Source of the DNA: an uncultured Flavobacteriales bacterium
Lineage (GTDB): Bacteria > Bacteroidota > Bacteroidia > Flavobacteriales_D > Sanyastnellaceae
Direction of reading: 5' to 3'
NCBI GenBank assembly: GCA_937890245.1
Contig: CALACF010000502.1
Location: 1-5,930, forward strand
Length of the DNA stretch: 5,930 bases
This document shows positions 1 through 4,557 of the stretch, one piece after another. How positions within the stretch are numbered: position 1 is the stretch's first letter; each line of letters opens with the position of its first letter. A model generated the notes under the pieces. That model searched no databases, was not told where the DNA came from, and saw nothing but the letters and a program-made list of their open reading frames with translations. The translations under genes and the position numbers were made by a program.

Positions 1-54
<54 letters not shown>

Positions 55-58
55 GCTA

Positions 59-85
59 TGTATACAAAATAGGGTTTGGCGTCGA
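59..85 (-). promoter_or_regulatory. Candidate leftward promoter with TGTATACAAAA motif
   Basis: On the minus strand TCGACG (85-80) and TATACA (64-59) are separated by 15 bases. The core TGTATACAAAA (plus strand, 59-69) recurs at 2235 and 4571, each time in a gap upstream of leftward genes. The -35 match is weak. The downstream gene would lie left of the window. The call rests on repetition of the motif and its intergenic position, not on a consensus score. Confidence 0.4.
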
Positions 86-99
86 CATAAATGTTCGAC
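81..99. promoter_or_regulatory. Imperfect dyad, possible operator
   Basis: GTCGACAT (81-88) and ATGTTCGAC (91-99) are inverted repeats with one extra T in the right arm and a 2-base centre. The centre is too short for a good RNA hairpin, so a DNA-level protein site is more likely. It overlaps the -35-like box of the candidate leftward promoter and touches the stop codon of the SEC-C gene. No family can be named. Confidence 0.3.
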
Positions 100-296
100 T
101 ATTTTGTAGGTAGGTGGTTCGGACACCTACCTACGCACGCTTTCTTCACGGTGCGATACCGGTGGATGGTGTAGGACCTGAGGCCACAGCACTTCTTAAA
201 CTTGCGCTCAGATCCGCAGGTGCAGCTGTCGTTCCGGCCCATCTGCCTGAACTCGGAGAGGGTCAACCTCACTGGTTTGGTAGCGTCGCAGCTCAT
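99..296 (-). CDS. SEC-C motif mini-protein
   Basis: A 65-aa protein whose centre (residues 20-38) is a textbook SEC-C zinc motif: GRNDSCTCGS followed by KKCC. The ligands are C25, C27, C36 and C37 in the C-x-C-x8-C-C spacing known from the C-terminus of SecA and from many stand-alone proteins. The family binds one zinc and usually mediates protein contacts; the partner here is unknown. The chosen ATG at 296 overlaps the stop of the upstream gene (ATGA) and has AGGTGG about 8 bases before it. A GTG at 308 would add four residues but has poorer spacing. The tail after residue 39 is basic with two more cysteines, and its last codons form a perfect DNA hairpin (106-134). It is the last gene of its operon. 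The domain call is firm; the function is unknown. Confidence 0.8.
   Translation of the reverse strand: MSCDATKPVRLTLSEFRQMGRNDSCTCGSERKFKKCCGLRSYTIHRYRTVKKACVGRCPNHLPTK
106..134. repeat. Perfect 11-bp inverted repeat at the gene's 3' end
   Basis: GTAGGTAGGTG (106-116) and CACCTACCTAC (124-134) pair perfectly around a 7-base loop. It covers the last codons of the SEC-C gene. On the minus-strand transcript the stem is followed by AAAATAG rather than a T-run, so it is not a classical intrinsic terminator. It could protect the mRNA 3' end, help factor-dependent termination, or be a DNA site. Confidence 0.6.
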
Positions 297-634
297 TTCC
301 TCGCCCACCTCATGAACGTGCGTAGGAAATTCCTGGCATCCTTGGTGTCCAGGTAGGTTGCGCCGGGTACGTCCTGTAGGAACGCCTCCATGGCCTCGCC
401 GGTGTCGCCGGAGACGAGTGAGAGAATGTGAGCGACCTTCTCACCGGCTGCGTCCTGGATCGACGCCGCCTCGGCCTTCGGCAGGTCCAGGGCGTGGGGC
501 TTGCCGCCCTGGCCGGTCAGGTATCCCCAGCCTCGCATGTCCAAGAACTTGTGGCCCTCATCGTCGCGGATGTCCTGGCCGTCGGAATCGTAGTGGAACG
601 GCGGCACCCAGGGATGGAATGGTCCGTCACTCAC
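293..634 (-). CDS. Small phage protein, 'RGWGYLTG' type
   Basis: A 113-aa soluble protein. Residues 14-44 hold a pattern I recognise from short uncharacterised phage proteins: a YDSDGQ.IRD..G stretch leading to DMRGWGYLTGQGG (32-44), then an IQDAAGE segment at 59-65. No catalytic residues or membrane segment are apparent, and no function is known to me. The start is GTG at 634, preceded by GGGAGG with a 6-base spacer, and overlaps the end of the upstream gene by 8 bases. The stop overlaps the ATG of the SEC-C gene. This tight coupling makes the reading frame secure although the role is not. Confidence 0.75.
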   Translation of the reverse strand: MSDGPFHPWVPPFHYDSDGQDIRDDEGHKFLDMRGWGYLTGQGGKPHALDLPKAEAASIQDAAGEKVAHILSLVSGDTGEAMEAFLQDVPGATYLDTKDARNFLRTFMRWARK

Positions 635-989
635 TCTCGGCCTCCCTCTTCGCTACCAGGGCAGCAACGGCCTCCACGTCCACACCCTTCAACTCCGTGA
701 CGCGCTCGATCATCGCCTCCATTTGATTGTGCGGCTCAGAGTCAGCCTCGATTGAGGCGCCACTCTTGAGGAAGGTGGAGCACTGGACGATCAGCGCAAA
801 CATCTCGGGGGCGTTCACCATGAGACTGGCGTTGACGACAGCATGCTTTCCATCTCTGCCGTAAACCTTGGCGATGACCCTACAAGAGGCTGCTTCCGAG
901 GCTGCTTCCCTGGCGATGAACAGGGTGTCGGGATACTTGTCCTTTTTGGTGGGCTTCGCAGCCCACGGTGGTGGAGTGTACTGGGTCAT
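627..989 (-). CDS. Small phage protein, YTPxPW / NAxLMxNAPE type
   Basis: A 120-aa protein starting MTQYTPPPW, with the NASLMVNAPEMFALI stretch at residues 53-67. This pairing of an N-terminal TPxPW with a central 'NA.L..AAPE' helix defines a very common family of small phage proteins of unknown function. Residues 28-35 are EAASEAAS, made by a tandem 12-base duplication at 886-909. The C-terminal third is a helical, charged region. An 87-base gap precedes the ATG at 989, and only a weak AGAG lies before it, so this gene may open a sub-operon, but I see no convincing promoter in the gap. Its end overlaps the next gene by 8 bases. Confidence 0.75.
   Translation of the reverse strand: MTQYTPPPWAAKPTKKDKYPDTLFIAREAASEAASCRVIAKVYGRDGKHAVVNASLMVNAPEMFALIVQCSTFLKSGASIEADSEPHNQMEAMIERVTELKGVDVEAVAALVAKREAESE
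886..909. repeat. 12-bp tandem duplication inside a CDS
   Basis: GAGGCTGCTTCC occurs twice back to back (886-897 and 898-909). It is in frame and encodes EAASEAAS in the YTPxPW-type protein. This is probably a recent replication slippage that lengthened a loop or helix by four residues. Confidence 0.9.
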
Positions 990-1076
990 GTCTCTGGTTT
1001 CTGATCGGGGTGCGTGGGGTCTAGGGATGAAATGGATTACCGTTGCTTATGACCCTGTGTAACCGGGCGTGGGTGA

Positions 1077-1340
1077 TTACGCCCAAAAATTTCCAACAGC
1101 GTAGACGGCCTCGGTGATGCCTTGTATGACGTATTCATCGTGGCTCTGGTCGTCCAGATCGGAGTCGAGCCGCCATGAATGCTGAGAGTCGCTGTTTACG
1201 TGTTCGATCTCGATGCCTGGATACACTCGGCTGATTTCGGCGGAAACCTCCGTGACGTAGGCCGTGAGGCTCTGCATGGGGTTGTCAGCGAGATCGGCAG
1301 GGTCGAGGCTTTCGGCGGTTTGGAATAGTGTGAGTTTCAT
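1077..1340 (-). CDS. Acidic small protein, unknown function
   Basis: An 87-aa acidic protein with no recognised domain. The middle is rich in D, S and H (LDSDLDDQSHDEY, residues 58-70), and it ends in the hydrophobic segment VYAVGNFWA. The ATG at 1340 lacks a Shine-Dalgarno box but follows an A/C-rich stretch (AACAACAAAAACATC). It overlaps the end of the upstream gene by 56 bases in another frame. A later ATG at 1277 would avoid the overlap but has no ribosome site either, and codons 2-21 look like normal coding sequence, so I keep the longer form. The role is unknown. Confidence 0.65.
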   Translation of the reverse strand: MKLTLFQTAESLDPADLADNPMQSLTAYVTEVSAEISRVYPGIEIEHVNSDSQHSWRLDSDLDDQSHDEYVIQGITEAVYAVGNFWA

Positions 1341-1575
1341 GATGTTTTTGTTGTTTGGTGGGTTGGGTAGAGTCTACAGGGTGGAACACGCCGTCCTCGA
1401 CGATCCCACGGATCGGTGTCTCCACCTTCTCCTCAAGCAATTCGTTCATGCGAGACTTCACGCCGCGATCCTCCACCTGGCAGGTGAGTCCGAGGACTGC
1501 TCCTTCGAGCTGGCCCATGCGGCGCATGAGGGCCGTGTAGTCTTTCAGGCTGAGGGTGATGATCACGTCGTTCAT
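1285..1575 (-). CDS. Small helical protein, unknown function
   Basis: A 96-aa protein. Residues 1-50 look helical (SLKDYTALMRRMGQLEGAV and MNELLEEK segments), followed by an 'IVEDGVFHPVD' strand-like stretch. The last 20 residues are rich in P and R and overlap the next gene by 56 bases, so the natural C-terminus may be shorter if an indel is present. The ATG at 1575 comes 3 bases after the upstream stop with no clear ribosome site, so it is probably translated by coupling. I cannot name a family. Confidence 0.65.
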   Translation of the reverse strand: MNDVIITLSLKDYTALMRRMGQLEGAVLGLTCQVEDRGVKSRMNELLEEKVETPIRGIVEDGVFHPVDSTQPTKQQKHHETHTIPNRRKPRPCRSR

Positions 1576-1578
1576 GAT

Positions 1579-1755
1579 TCAGTCGTCCAGTCGTTCGGCC
1601 GTTCGGTTGAGGTTTTCCTCGCACTCTTCGGCTTCGTCGTAGGAGTCGAACGCAACCGGCCTATCCTCGTCATCGTGGACAGGGACGCCATTTGTCCTGT
1701 CGATAACGGCGAAGCTGCGGCGGCTCACCCGCCTGACGAAGTAGCGGTCGCTCAC
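1579..1755 (-). CDS. Small acidic phage-type protein
   Basis: A 58-aa protein starting at GTG 1755. Its start overlaps the upstream stop (GTGA) and is preceded by GGAGG with a 6-base spacer, which decides the start over longer alternatives. The layout is a short beta segment (RYFVRRVSRRSFAVID), an NGVPV turn, a strand with FDSYDEAEE, and a C-terminal helix ending LNRTAERLDD. This 'x-V-x-D-xxxG-xxV...F-x-xxEEA...LN' layout recurs in many short phage proteins of unknown role. No metal-binding or catalytic residues are evident. Confidence 0.75.
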   Translation of the reverse strand: MSDRYFVRRVSRRSFAVIDRTNGVPVHDDEDRPVAFDSYDEAEECEENLNRTAERLDD

Positions 1756-2225
1756 GATGCACCTCCAGCCATCTTCTCGCGGCAGATCGGACCGATCCCG
1801 CACTCCAGGCTCTCGGGCTCGGTGAGGGGGCGGCCGCACATCCCGCAGGCGCCCATGTGGCGGATCTGGTATCCCTCCGGCATCGCTTGCTTGTCCTGCA
1901 TGACCCGTAGAACGAATTCCAGGACCTTCACCGGAACCGAGTTGAGGGGATACGTGCTGGCCTTGGTCAGCCGGACCTCCAGGGTGTTGCGCTTGGCGCT
2001 GCCCACCAGGAGACCCATGTAGACGTAGTCGGCGGTGTTGTCGGGGCCTGCCAGCAGGCTGACAAAGAAGGGCCGGGTACGGGTCGGATGCTCCACGTCC
2101 ACAGGGGCCTGGCGAACCTTGAATGTGTAGTGCTTTCCCTTGCCGTTGTCGGCAGTGAACGTGGCGTTGCCAGCGGTCAAAAATGTGGGGGCTAGCATGG
2201 TCGGTTGGTCGGTTATCGTTTCCAT
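1752..2225 (-). CDS. DUF6011-type zinc-finger protein
   Basis: A 157-aa protein. The last 40 residues contain CGMCGRPLTEPES followed by CGIGPIC, with cysteines at about 127, 130, 142 and 148 (CxxC-x11-C-x5-C). This matches the 'CGRCGRPLTDPxSxxxGIGPxC' zinc finger I know as DUF6011, widespread in phage and actinobacterial proteins and of unknown role. Residues 20-110 look like a beta-rich domain (HYTFKVRQ, RPFFVSLLAG, DYVYMGLLVG), perhaps the functional part; in similar proteins the zinc finger follows variable N-termini. The ATG at 2225 was chosen because the longer frame runs into the promoter-like box at 2235. No Shine-Dalgarno box is present and the leader would be only a few bases, so the mRNA may be nearly leaderless. 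It is the first gene of the leftmost operon. Confidence 0.75.
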   Translation of the reverse strand: METITDQPTMLAPTFLTAGNATFTADNGKGKHYTFKVRQAPVDVEHPTRTRPFFVSLLAGPDNTADYVYMGLLVGSAKRNTLEVRLTKASTYPLNSVPVKVLEFVLRVMQDKQAMPEGYQIRHMGACGMCGRPLTEPESLECGIGPICREKMAGGAS

Positions 2226-2230
2226 GGTTA

Positions 2231-2263
2231 TTTTTGTATACGAAAAATCGTAGACGGTCAACC
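2231..2263 (-). promoter_or_regulatory. Leftward promoter with overlapping dyad
   Basis: On the minus strand, TTGACC (2261-2256) is a good -35 box. TATACA (2240-2235) lies 15 bases on, and TACAAA (2238-2233) at the ideal 17 bases. Plus-strand TGTATACGAAAAA (2235-2247) is the same motif as at 59 and 4571. An inverted repeat, GTATACGA (2236-2243) against TCGTAGAC (2248-2255), has one mismatch around AAAA and covers the spacer, a typical place for a repressor site. Expected transcription start is near 2228, very close to the ATG at 2225. Confidence 0.55.
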
Positions 2264-2264
2264 T

Positions 2265-2429
2265 CTACTTGAATACCTCGTCAAATTTTTCCACGGCCCG
2301 GCAGGCCACATCAGCCGCAGTCCTGATTCCGTCTCCCTTGCTGGCAACCCTACGGTACTCTTCTCGCCACAATTTCATCCGCTGTTTCAGCCGCTGCCTT
2401 TCCGCCTTTTCTGTGCTACTAATAGTCAT
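2265..2429 (-). CDS. 54-aa basic helical protein, unknown
   Basis: A 54-aa protein starting MTISSTEKAERQRLKQRM and ending EKFDEVFK. The first half is strongly basic and predicted helical (ERQRLKQRMKLWREEYRRV); the second half is a short amphipathic helix. It is short but has clean coding character, an in-frame stop (TAA, 2441-2439) just before its ATG, and a position between neighbouring genes. The ribosome site is weak (CTGG before the ATG). A nucleic-acid-binding role is possible from charge alone, but nothing identifies a family. Confidence 0.65.
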   Translation of the reverse strand: MTISSTEKAERQRLKQRMKLWREEYRRVASKGDGIRTAADVACRAVEKFDEVFK

Positions 2430-2438
2430 ATGCCAGTT

Positions 2439-2534
2439 TTAATGCTCGGTATTTGTATTTGTTGTCCCGCCGTTCTCGACGGTGCGCTCGGTGTTATGCG
2501 ATAGGCTCTCTACCCCATTGGCGGGCAAACTCAT
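2439..2534 (-). CDS. Possible 31-aa overlapping small ORF
   Basis: An open frame starting ATG at 2534, inside the end of the preceding frameshifted gene and in another frame, then continuing through the otherwise empty stretch 2493-2439. The product is polar and acidic, ending in the T/N-rich GGTTNTNTEH. A GGA lies about 7 bases before the ATG. It fills the gap almost exactly, with its stop 9 bases before the next start, which suggests a real gene, but its length and unusual composition leave it doubtful. Confidence 0.3.
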   Translation of the reverse strand: MSLPANGVESLSHNTERTVENGGTTNTNTEH

Positions 2535-2660
2535 TGAGAATCCGGTAGCATTCCTCCGCAGTCTTCTCGTCAAGCGGCTGAAGCCAGGCATCTTGACGCG
2601 CCGGATTCACTTCATGGACGATGTAGCGGATAAACGTGTCTCGCTTGCAGTAGCGCTCAT
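2494..2660 (-). pseudogene. Small gene with a broken or frameshifted start
   Basis: The frame from 2655 to 2494 encodes 53 well-formed residues (starting RYCKRDTFIRYIVHEV, with an EECYRILNEFARQWG helix), but no ATG opens it. The expected start, ATG 2660 overlapping the upstream stop as ATGA like its neighbours, lies in another frame that stops after 17 codons. One extra base within the first codons would restore a normal 54- to 55-aa gene. Alternatives are a GTG start at 2610, giving a truncated 38-aa product, or a +1 shift by ribosomes finishing the Lar-like gene at CGA TGA, preceded by GCGGAG. An assembly error is the simplest explanation. The protein family is not recognised. Confidence 0.55.
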
Positions 2661-3031
2661 CGCTCCGCTTTTTCGTTCTCGATGATCACAGTTTGCCCGC
2701 CTCGGGTTTCAATCCGTTGTTCCACGCGGGAGTTGAGTAGACGGATGACCTTCTCGGGTTCATCTGGTTTTCCGCAGACTGAGATGTAAATATCATCACA
2801 GTCGCAATCCACTTCCCACCGACTGAGTATATCACCAACCGGACCGCTCCAGTATGCGACCATCTGGACCCCGCAGAACGGACACGGTAGCAGTCCCTCA
2901 GTGATTGTCGGGTTTGCACTCGCAGTAGTTCGAGAACCAGCCAGTGGAGCGAATGAGCCGTCAGGCAGGATCTCGCCGCCCAGCTCTTTTGCTTTGTCGT
3001 GGATGTTTTCGGATGCTTCTTTACAGCTCAT
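2657..3031 (-). CDS. Lar-like zinc-finger protein (restriction-alleviation family, tentative)
   Basis: A 124-aa protein. Residues 47-54 are LLPCPFCG, the hallmark opening of the Lar family. A second cysteine set follows (C76, C78, then C86) after a WEVDC strand, and VIRLLNSR at 95-102 stands where Lar proteins carry 'AIxxWNxR'. Lar of the Rac prophage modulates type I restriction, but most family members are untested, and the spacing here is loose. An N-terminal extension of about 46 residues is helical then low-complexity (GSRTTASANPT). The ATG at 3031 overlaps the upstream stop (ATGA) and is preceded by AAGGTGAG. It belongs to the lower-GC central block. The zinc-binding call is good; the restriction-alleviation role is only an inference from the family. 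Confidence 0.7.
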   Translation of the reverse strand: MSCKEASENIHDKAKELGGEILPDGSFAPLAGSRTTASANPTITEGLLPCPFCGVQMVAYWSGPVGDILSRWEVDCDCDDIYISVCGKPDEPEKVIRLLNSRVEQRIETRGGQTVIIENEKAER

Positions 3032-3324
3032 TCGCTCACCTTGTCGTTCTGTACCGCCTCTGTCGCCCTGTTGGCGATGTCCATCAACTCGGATACGGGT
3101 TCACTGCTCTGGGCGCCGACCGACGCCCAAACGCTGATGATTCGAATTTCCTGTTCAAGAAAATAGATCCTGTCTATTGCGTCGCAGATTAATCGCCCTT
3201 GTTCTCGGTGCAGGTGGTGCGGAGCCATTTGCCTTTTGTGCCGTTGCAGCCGCTCCAACACCGAAACATCCGCGCCACGCGAACCGGGTTCAGCCTGGGG
3301 TGTTTGATTTTGTGCGTTTCCCAT
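3028..3324 (-). CDS. Small helical protein, unknown function
   Basis: A 98-aa protein. After a polar, probably disordered N-terminus (NAQNQTPQAEPGSRG) it has a basic helix (VLERLQRHKRQMAPHHLHREQ), a hydrophobic helical stretch (ICDAIDRIYFLEQEIRIISV) and an amphipathic C-terminal helix. This could form a coiled coil or dimer. The ATG at 3324 starts one base after the upstream stop, with AAGGGA about 7 bases before it, and is preferred to an upstream start that would run deep inside the neighbour. I do not recognise a family. Confidence 0.65.
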   Translation of the reverse strand: MGNAQNQTPQAEPGSRGADVSVLERLQRHKRQMAPHHLHREQGRLICDAIDRIYFLEQEIRIISVWASVGAQSSEPVSELMDIANRATEAVQNDKVSE

Positions 3325-3325
3325 A

Positions 3326-3577
3326 TCAGTTTCCCTTTGGCCGGTCGGTGCGCTCGGCGTTCTGCGCTTGTTGCCACGCCTCCCAAGCGAGCTGAACGGC
3401 AATGTCCTTATACTGACATCGCCAATTTTCCCCGTCGCTATCGGGCCATCGTTCAATTTCTCGTTCGTAAGGCATATTGGAGACCCATTGTTCAAATGCC
3501 TGCCTCGCATAACCAGCTCGCGAGTACGCGAGCCGGGGTAAAGCTGTCAGGTTTGCGTTCAGTAATTTATCACTCAT
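3326..3577 (-). CDS. Small phage protein, 'PYE...VQLAWEAW' type
   Basis: An 83-aa protein. Residues 27-70 carry a pattern I know from many small proteins of proteobacterial phages: AFEQW, then MPYEREIERWPD, then a Q-Y-K-D turn and VQLAWEAWQQAQ. Usual members have a WPGQY-like segment; here it reads WRCQY. Function is unknown in all members I recall. The ATG at 3577 was chosen because the upstream part of the frame runs through a large hairpin and looks non-coding. No Shine-Dalgarno box is visible (ATCCTTTT precedes the ATG), and the hairpin at 3587-3650 stands directly upstream. It is the first gene of the lower-GC block. Confidence 0.7.
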   Translation of the reverse strand: MSDKLLNANLTALPRLAYSRAGYARQAFEQWVSNMPYEREIERWPDSDGENWRCQYKDIAVQLAWEAWQQAQNAERTDRPKGN

Positions 3578-3586
3578 AAAAGGATG

Positions 3587-3650
3587 CCCTGGGCGGGAGG
3601 CGTGTCTTATGCCGATTGGCGTTGTGTGTGAAGACGCCCGCCACCCAGGG
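3587..3650 (-). terminator. Long imperfect hairpin between operons, possible terminator
   Basis: Arms 3650-3631 and 3608-3587 pair along about 20 positions: CCCTGGG is perfect, then mismatches, then GGCG and TCTT pairing with a 2-base bulge. They enclose a loop of about 22 bases. It begins about 17 bases after the stop of the gene at 3667, and on the minus strand is followed by CATCCTTTT just before the next ATG. Distance and position suit a terminator, but the T-run is short and offset. A translational control element for the next gene is the alternative. Confidence 0.45.
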
Positions 3651-3666
3651 TAAATTGGTTGTTGGT

Positions 3667-3894
3667 CTAGGTCTTGATTGTCTCTCCGTCCCATTCAAAA
3701 TTCTCGTAGTGCCCATCAGGGTGGACGATCACCATCCCGCTGTGCATCTGCTTATACCAGTTGTTCCGGCACCACTGCCTGGCCTGCTGGCGACGGAAGA
3801 ATGCCACATCAGGCACCTTCTTGACTGTGGTGCGCGTGGACTTCTTCGAGGTGGAGGCCGCACGAAGCATGATGGTGAAGGTCTGGCTCAGCAT
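3667..3894 (-). CDS. Small basic protein, unknown function
   Basis: A 75-aa protein. The first 35 residues are basic and S/T-rich (AASTSKKSTRTTVKK), followed by a helix with FRRQQARQWCRNNWYKQ and a C-terminal beta pair (MVIVHPDGHYENFEWDG). The ATG at 3894 overlaps the end of the preceding gene by 7 bases and has AGGTGA about 9 bases upstream. The two-strand end resembles many small phage proteins but I cannot name a family. It ends its operon just before the hairpin at 3650. Confidence 0.65.
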   Translation of the reverse strand: MLSQTFTIMLRAASTSKKSTRTTVKKVPDVAFFRRQQARQWCRNNWYKQMHSGMVIVHPDGHYENFEWDGETIKT

Positions 3895-4058
3895 GGCACG
3901 ATCACCTTTCGCTTCACGTGGTAGAGACGCACGCCATTCTCCTGCGCCCACCTCTTGGCGTGCGGGAGGGTGCCCACGAAGCAGGGGTTGACGCAGGTCT
4001 TGGATCGTCGCAGAGCGACCAGGCCGGTGGGCAGTGGTTTGAGGTACACGGTAATCAT
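3888..4058 (-). CDS. 56-aa basic protein, unknown function
   Basis: A 56-aa protein starting MITVYLKPLPTGLVALRRSK and ending YHVKRKVIVPC. It is basic and probably a small alpha/beta fold: strand, a TCVNPCFVGT turn with two cysteines, the helix PHAKRWAQENG, then two strands. The frame is fixed by coupling at both ends: its ATG overlaps the upstream stop (ATGA) and its stop overlaps the next start by 7 bases. A longer frame in another phase covers part of this stretch but has no matching start signal. A nucleic-acid contact is conceivable from charge; no family is recognised. Confidence 0.7.
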   Translation of the reverse strand: MITVYLKPLPTGLVALRRSKTCVNPCFVGTLPHAKRWAQENGVRLYHVKRKVIVPC

Positions 4059-4276
4059 GTTGTCTCGGTGTCAGTTCCAGGGCCAAAGTCAACGTCGGGG
4101 TCCGGGGGTTGCACCTTGGCGGGTTTCTTCTCGCGCTTCACCGGTGCGTGGGGGATGCAGTTGGCCTCGCAATTCACGTCGCCGCAGATGTGGCGCCGTA
4201 GGCCAGGGTCCCAGGTTCGCTTCAGGGGCCATACGCCGCCGCAGACCACGCACTGATACAACTGCTCGTCACTCAT
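4055..4276 (-). CDS. Small zinc-finger-type protein
   Basis: A 73-aa protein. Cysteines at 9 and 12 (CVVC), then 31, 36 and 40 (CGDVNCEANC), are set like a treble-clef or Zn-ribbon finger, with W16 and R27 between them. Residues 44-73 form a charged, proline-rich tail (KREKKPAKV, then PPDPDVDFGPG) that is likely disordered. The ATG at 4276 overlaps the upstream stop and has AAGGA 7 bases before it. It probably binds zinc and a protein or nucleic-acid partner; the exact family is unknown. Confidence 0.7.
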   Translation of the reverse strand: MSDEQLYQCVVCGGVWPLKRTWDPGLRRHICGDVNCEANCIPHAPVKREKKPAKVQPPDPDVDFGPGTDTETT

Positions 4277-4524
4277 ACTGATTCCTTAGAACCTGGAAAT
4301 GGTTGTGTCCGGCCCATCATCCTGTCCAGCTCAGCCTGGCCGTCCACAGATGCCATCACCATAAGCTCGGTGTCGCGATTCTCGTCGTGCCAGTCCCTCC
4401 AGCCCAGGATGCAGGTGTGGCTGCCATCGATGATCGTCTGGGTGTGGTCGCACACGCTCTTGAGGATCTTCACGTGGTTGGCGGTAAGCCGTGGTATGGG
4501 GATGTTTGGATTGAGCTGCAACAT
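4273..4524 (-). CDS. First gene of a leftward operon, unknown function
   Basis: An 83-aa protein with no recognised domain. It has an N-terminal IPIPRLTANHVKILKSV segment, a central 'TCILGWRDWHDENRD' stretch rich in W, D and H, and a beta segment, TELMVMASVDG. The ATG at 4524 has only a weak GAAG upstream. The gap before it carries the tandem TGTAWACRAAA motif at 4558-4583, so this is probably the lead gene of the four-gene set ending at 3667. Its stop overlaps the next ATG. Confidence 0.65.
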   Translation of the reverse strand: MLQLNPNIPIPRLTANHVKILKSVCDHTQTIIDGSHTCILGWRDWHDENRDTELMVMASVDGQAELDRMMGRTQPFPGSKESV

Positions 4525-4557
4525 GATGCTTCAAGGGTTAAGTCAGCTATCGGGTTT

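Noticed and set aside
58..88. Ten-codon ORF starting ATG on the minus strand
   Set aside because: Too short, no ribosome site, and it overlaps the candidate promoter.
990..1076. Possible promoter in the 87-base gap before the YTPxPW-type gene
   Set aside because: The best hexamer pairs match consensus poorly and the TGTATAC motif is absent.
1065..1084. Hairpin GGGCGT/ACGCCC at the end of the gene at 1077, as a terminator
   Set aside because: Only 6 bp, and no T-run follows on the minus strand. On the plus strand it is followed by AAAAATTT, and no plus-strand gene needs it.
1264..2022. Long plus-strand open frame of 252 codons
   Set aside because: It runs antisense across four well-coupled minus-strand genes, has no ribosome site, and its product shows no recognisable pattern. 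High GC content makes such shadows common.
3028..3510. Longer 160-codon form of the gene ending at 3028
   Set aside because: The extra N-terminus runs through the PYE...AWEAW gene in another frame; the ATG at 3324, right after the upstream stop, is better placed.
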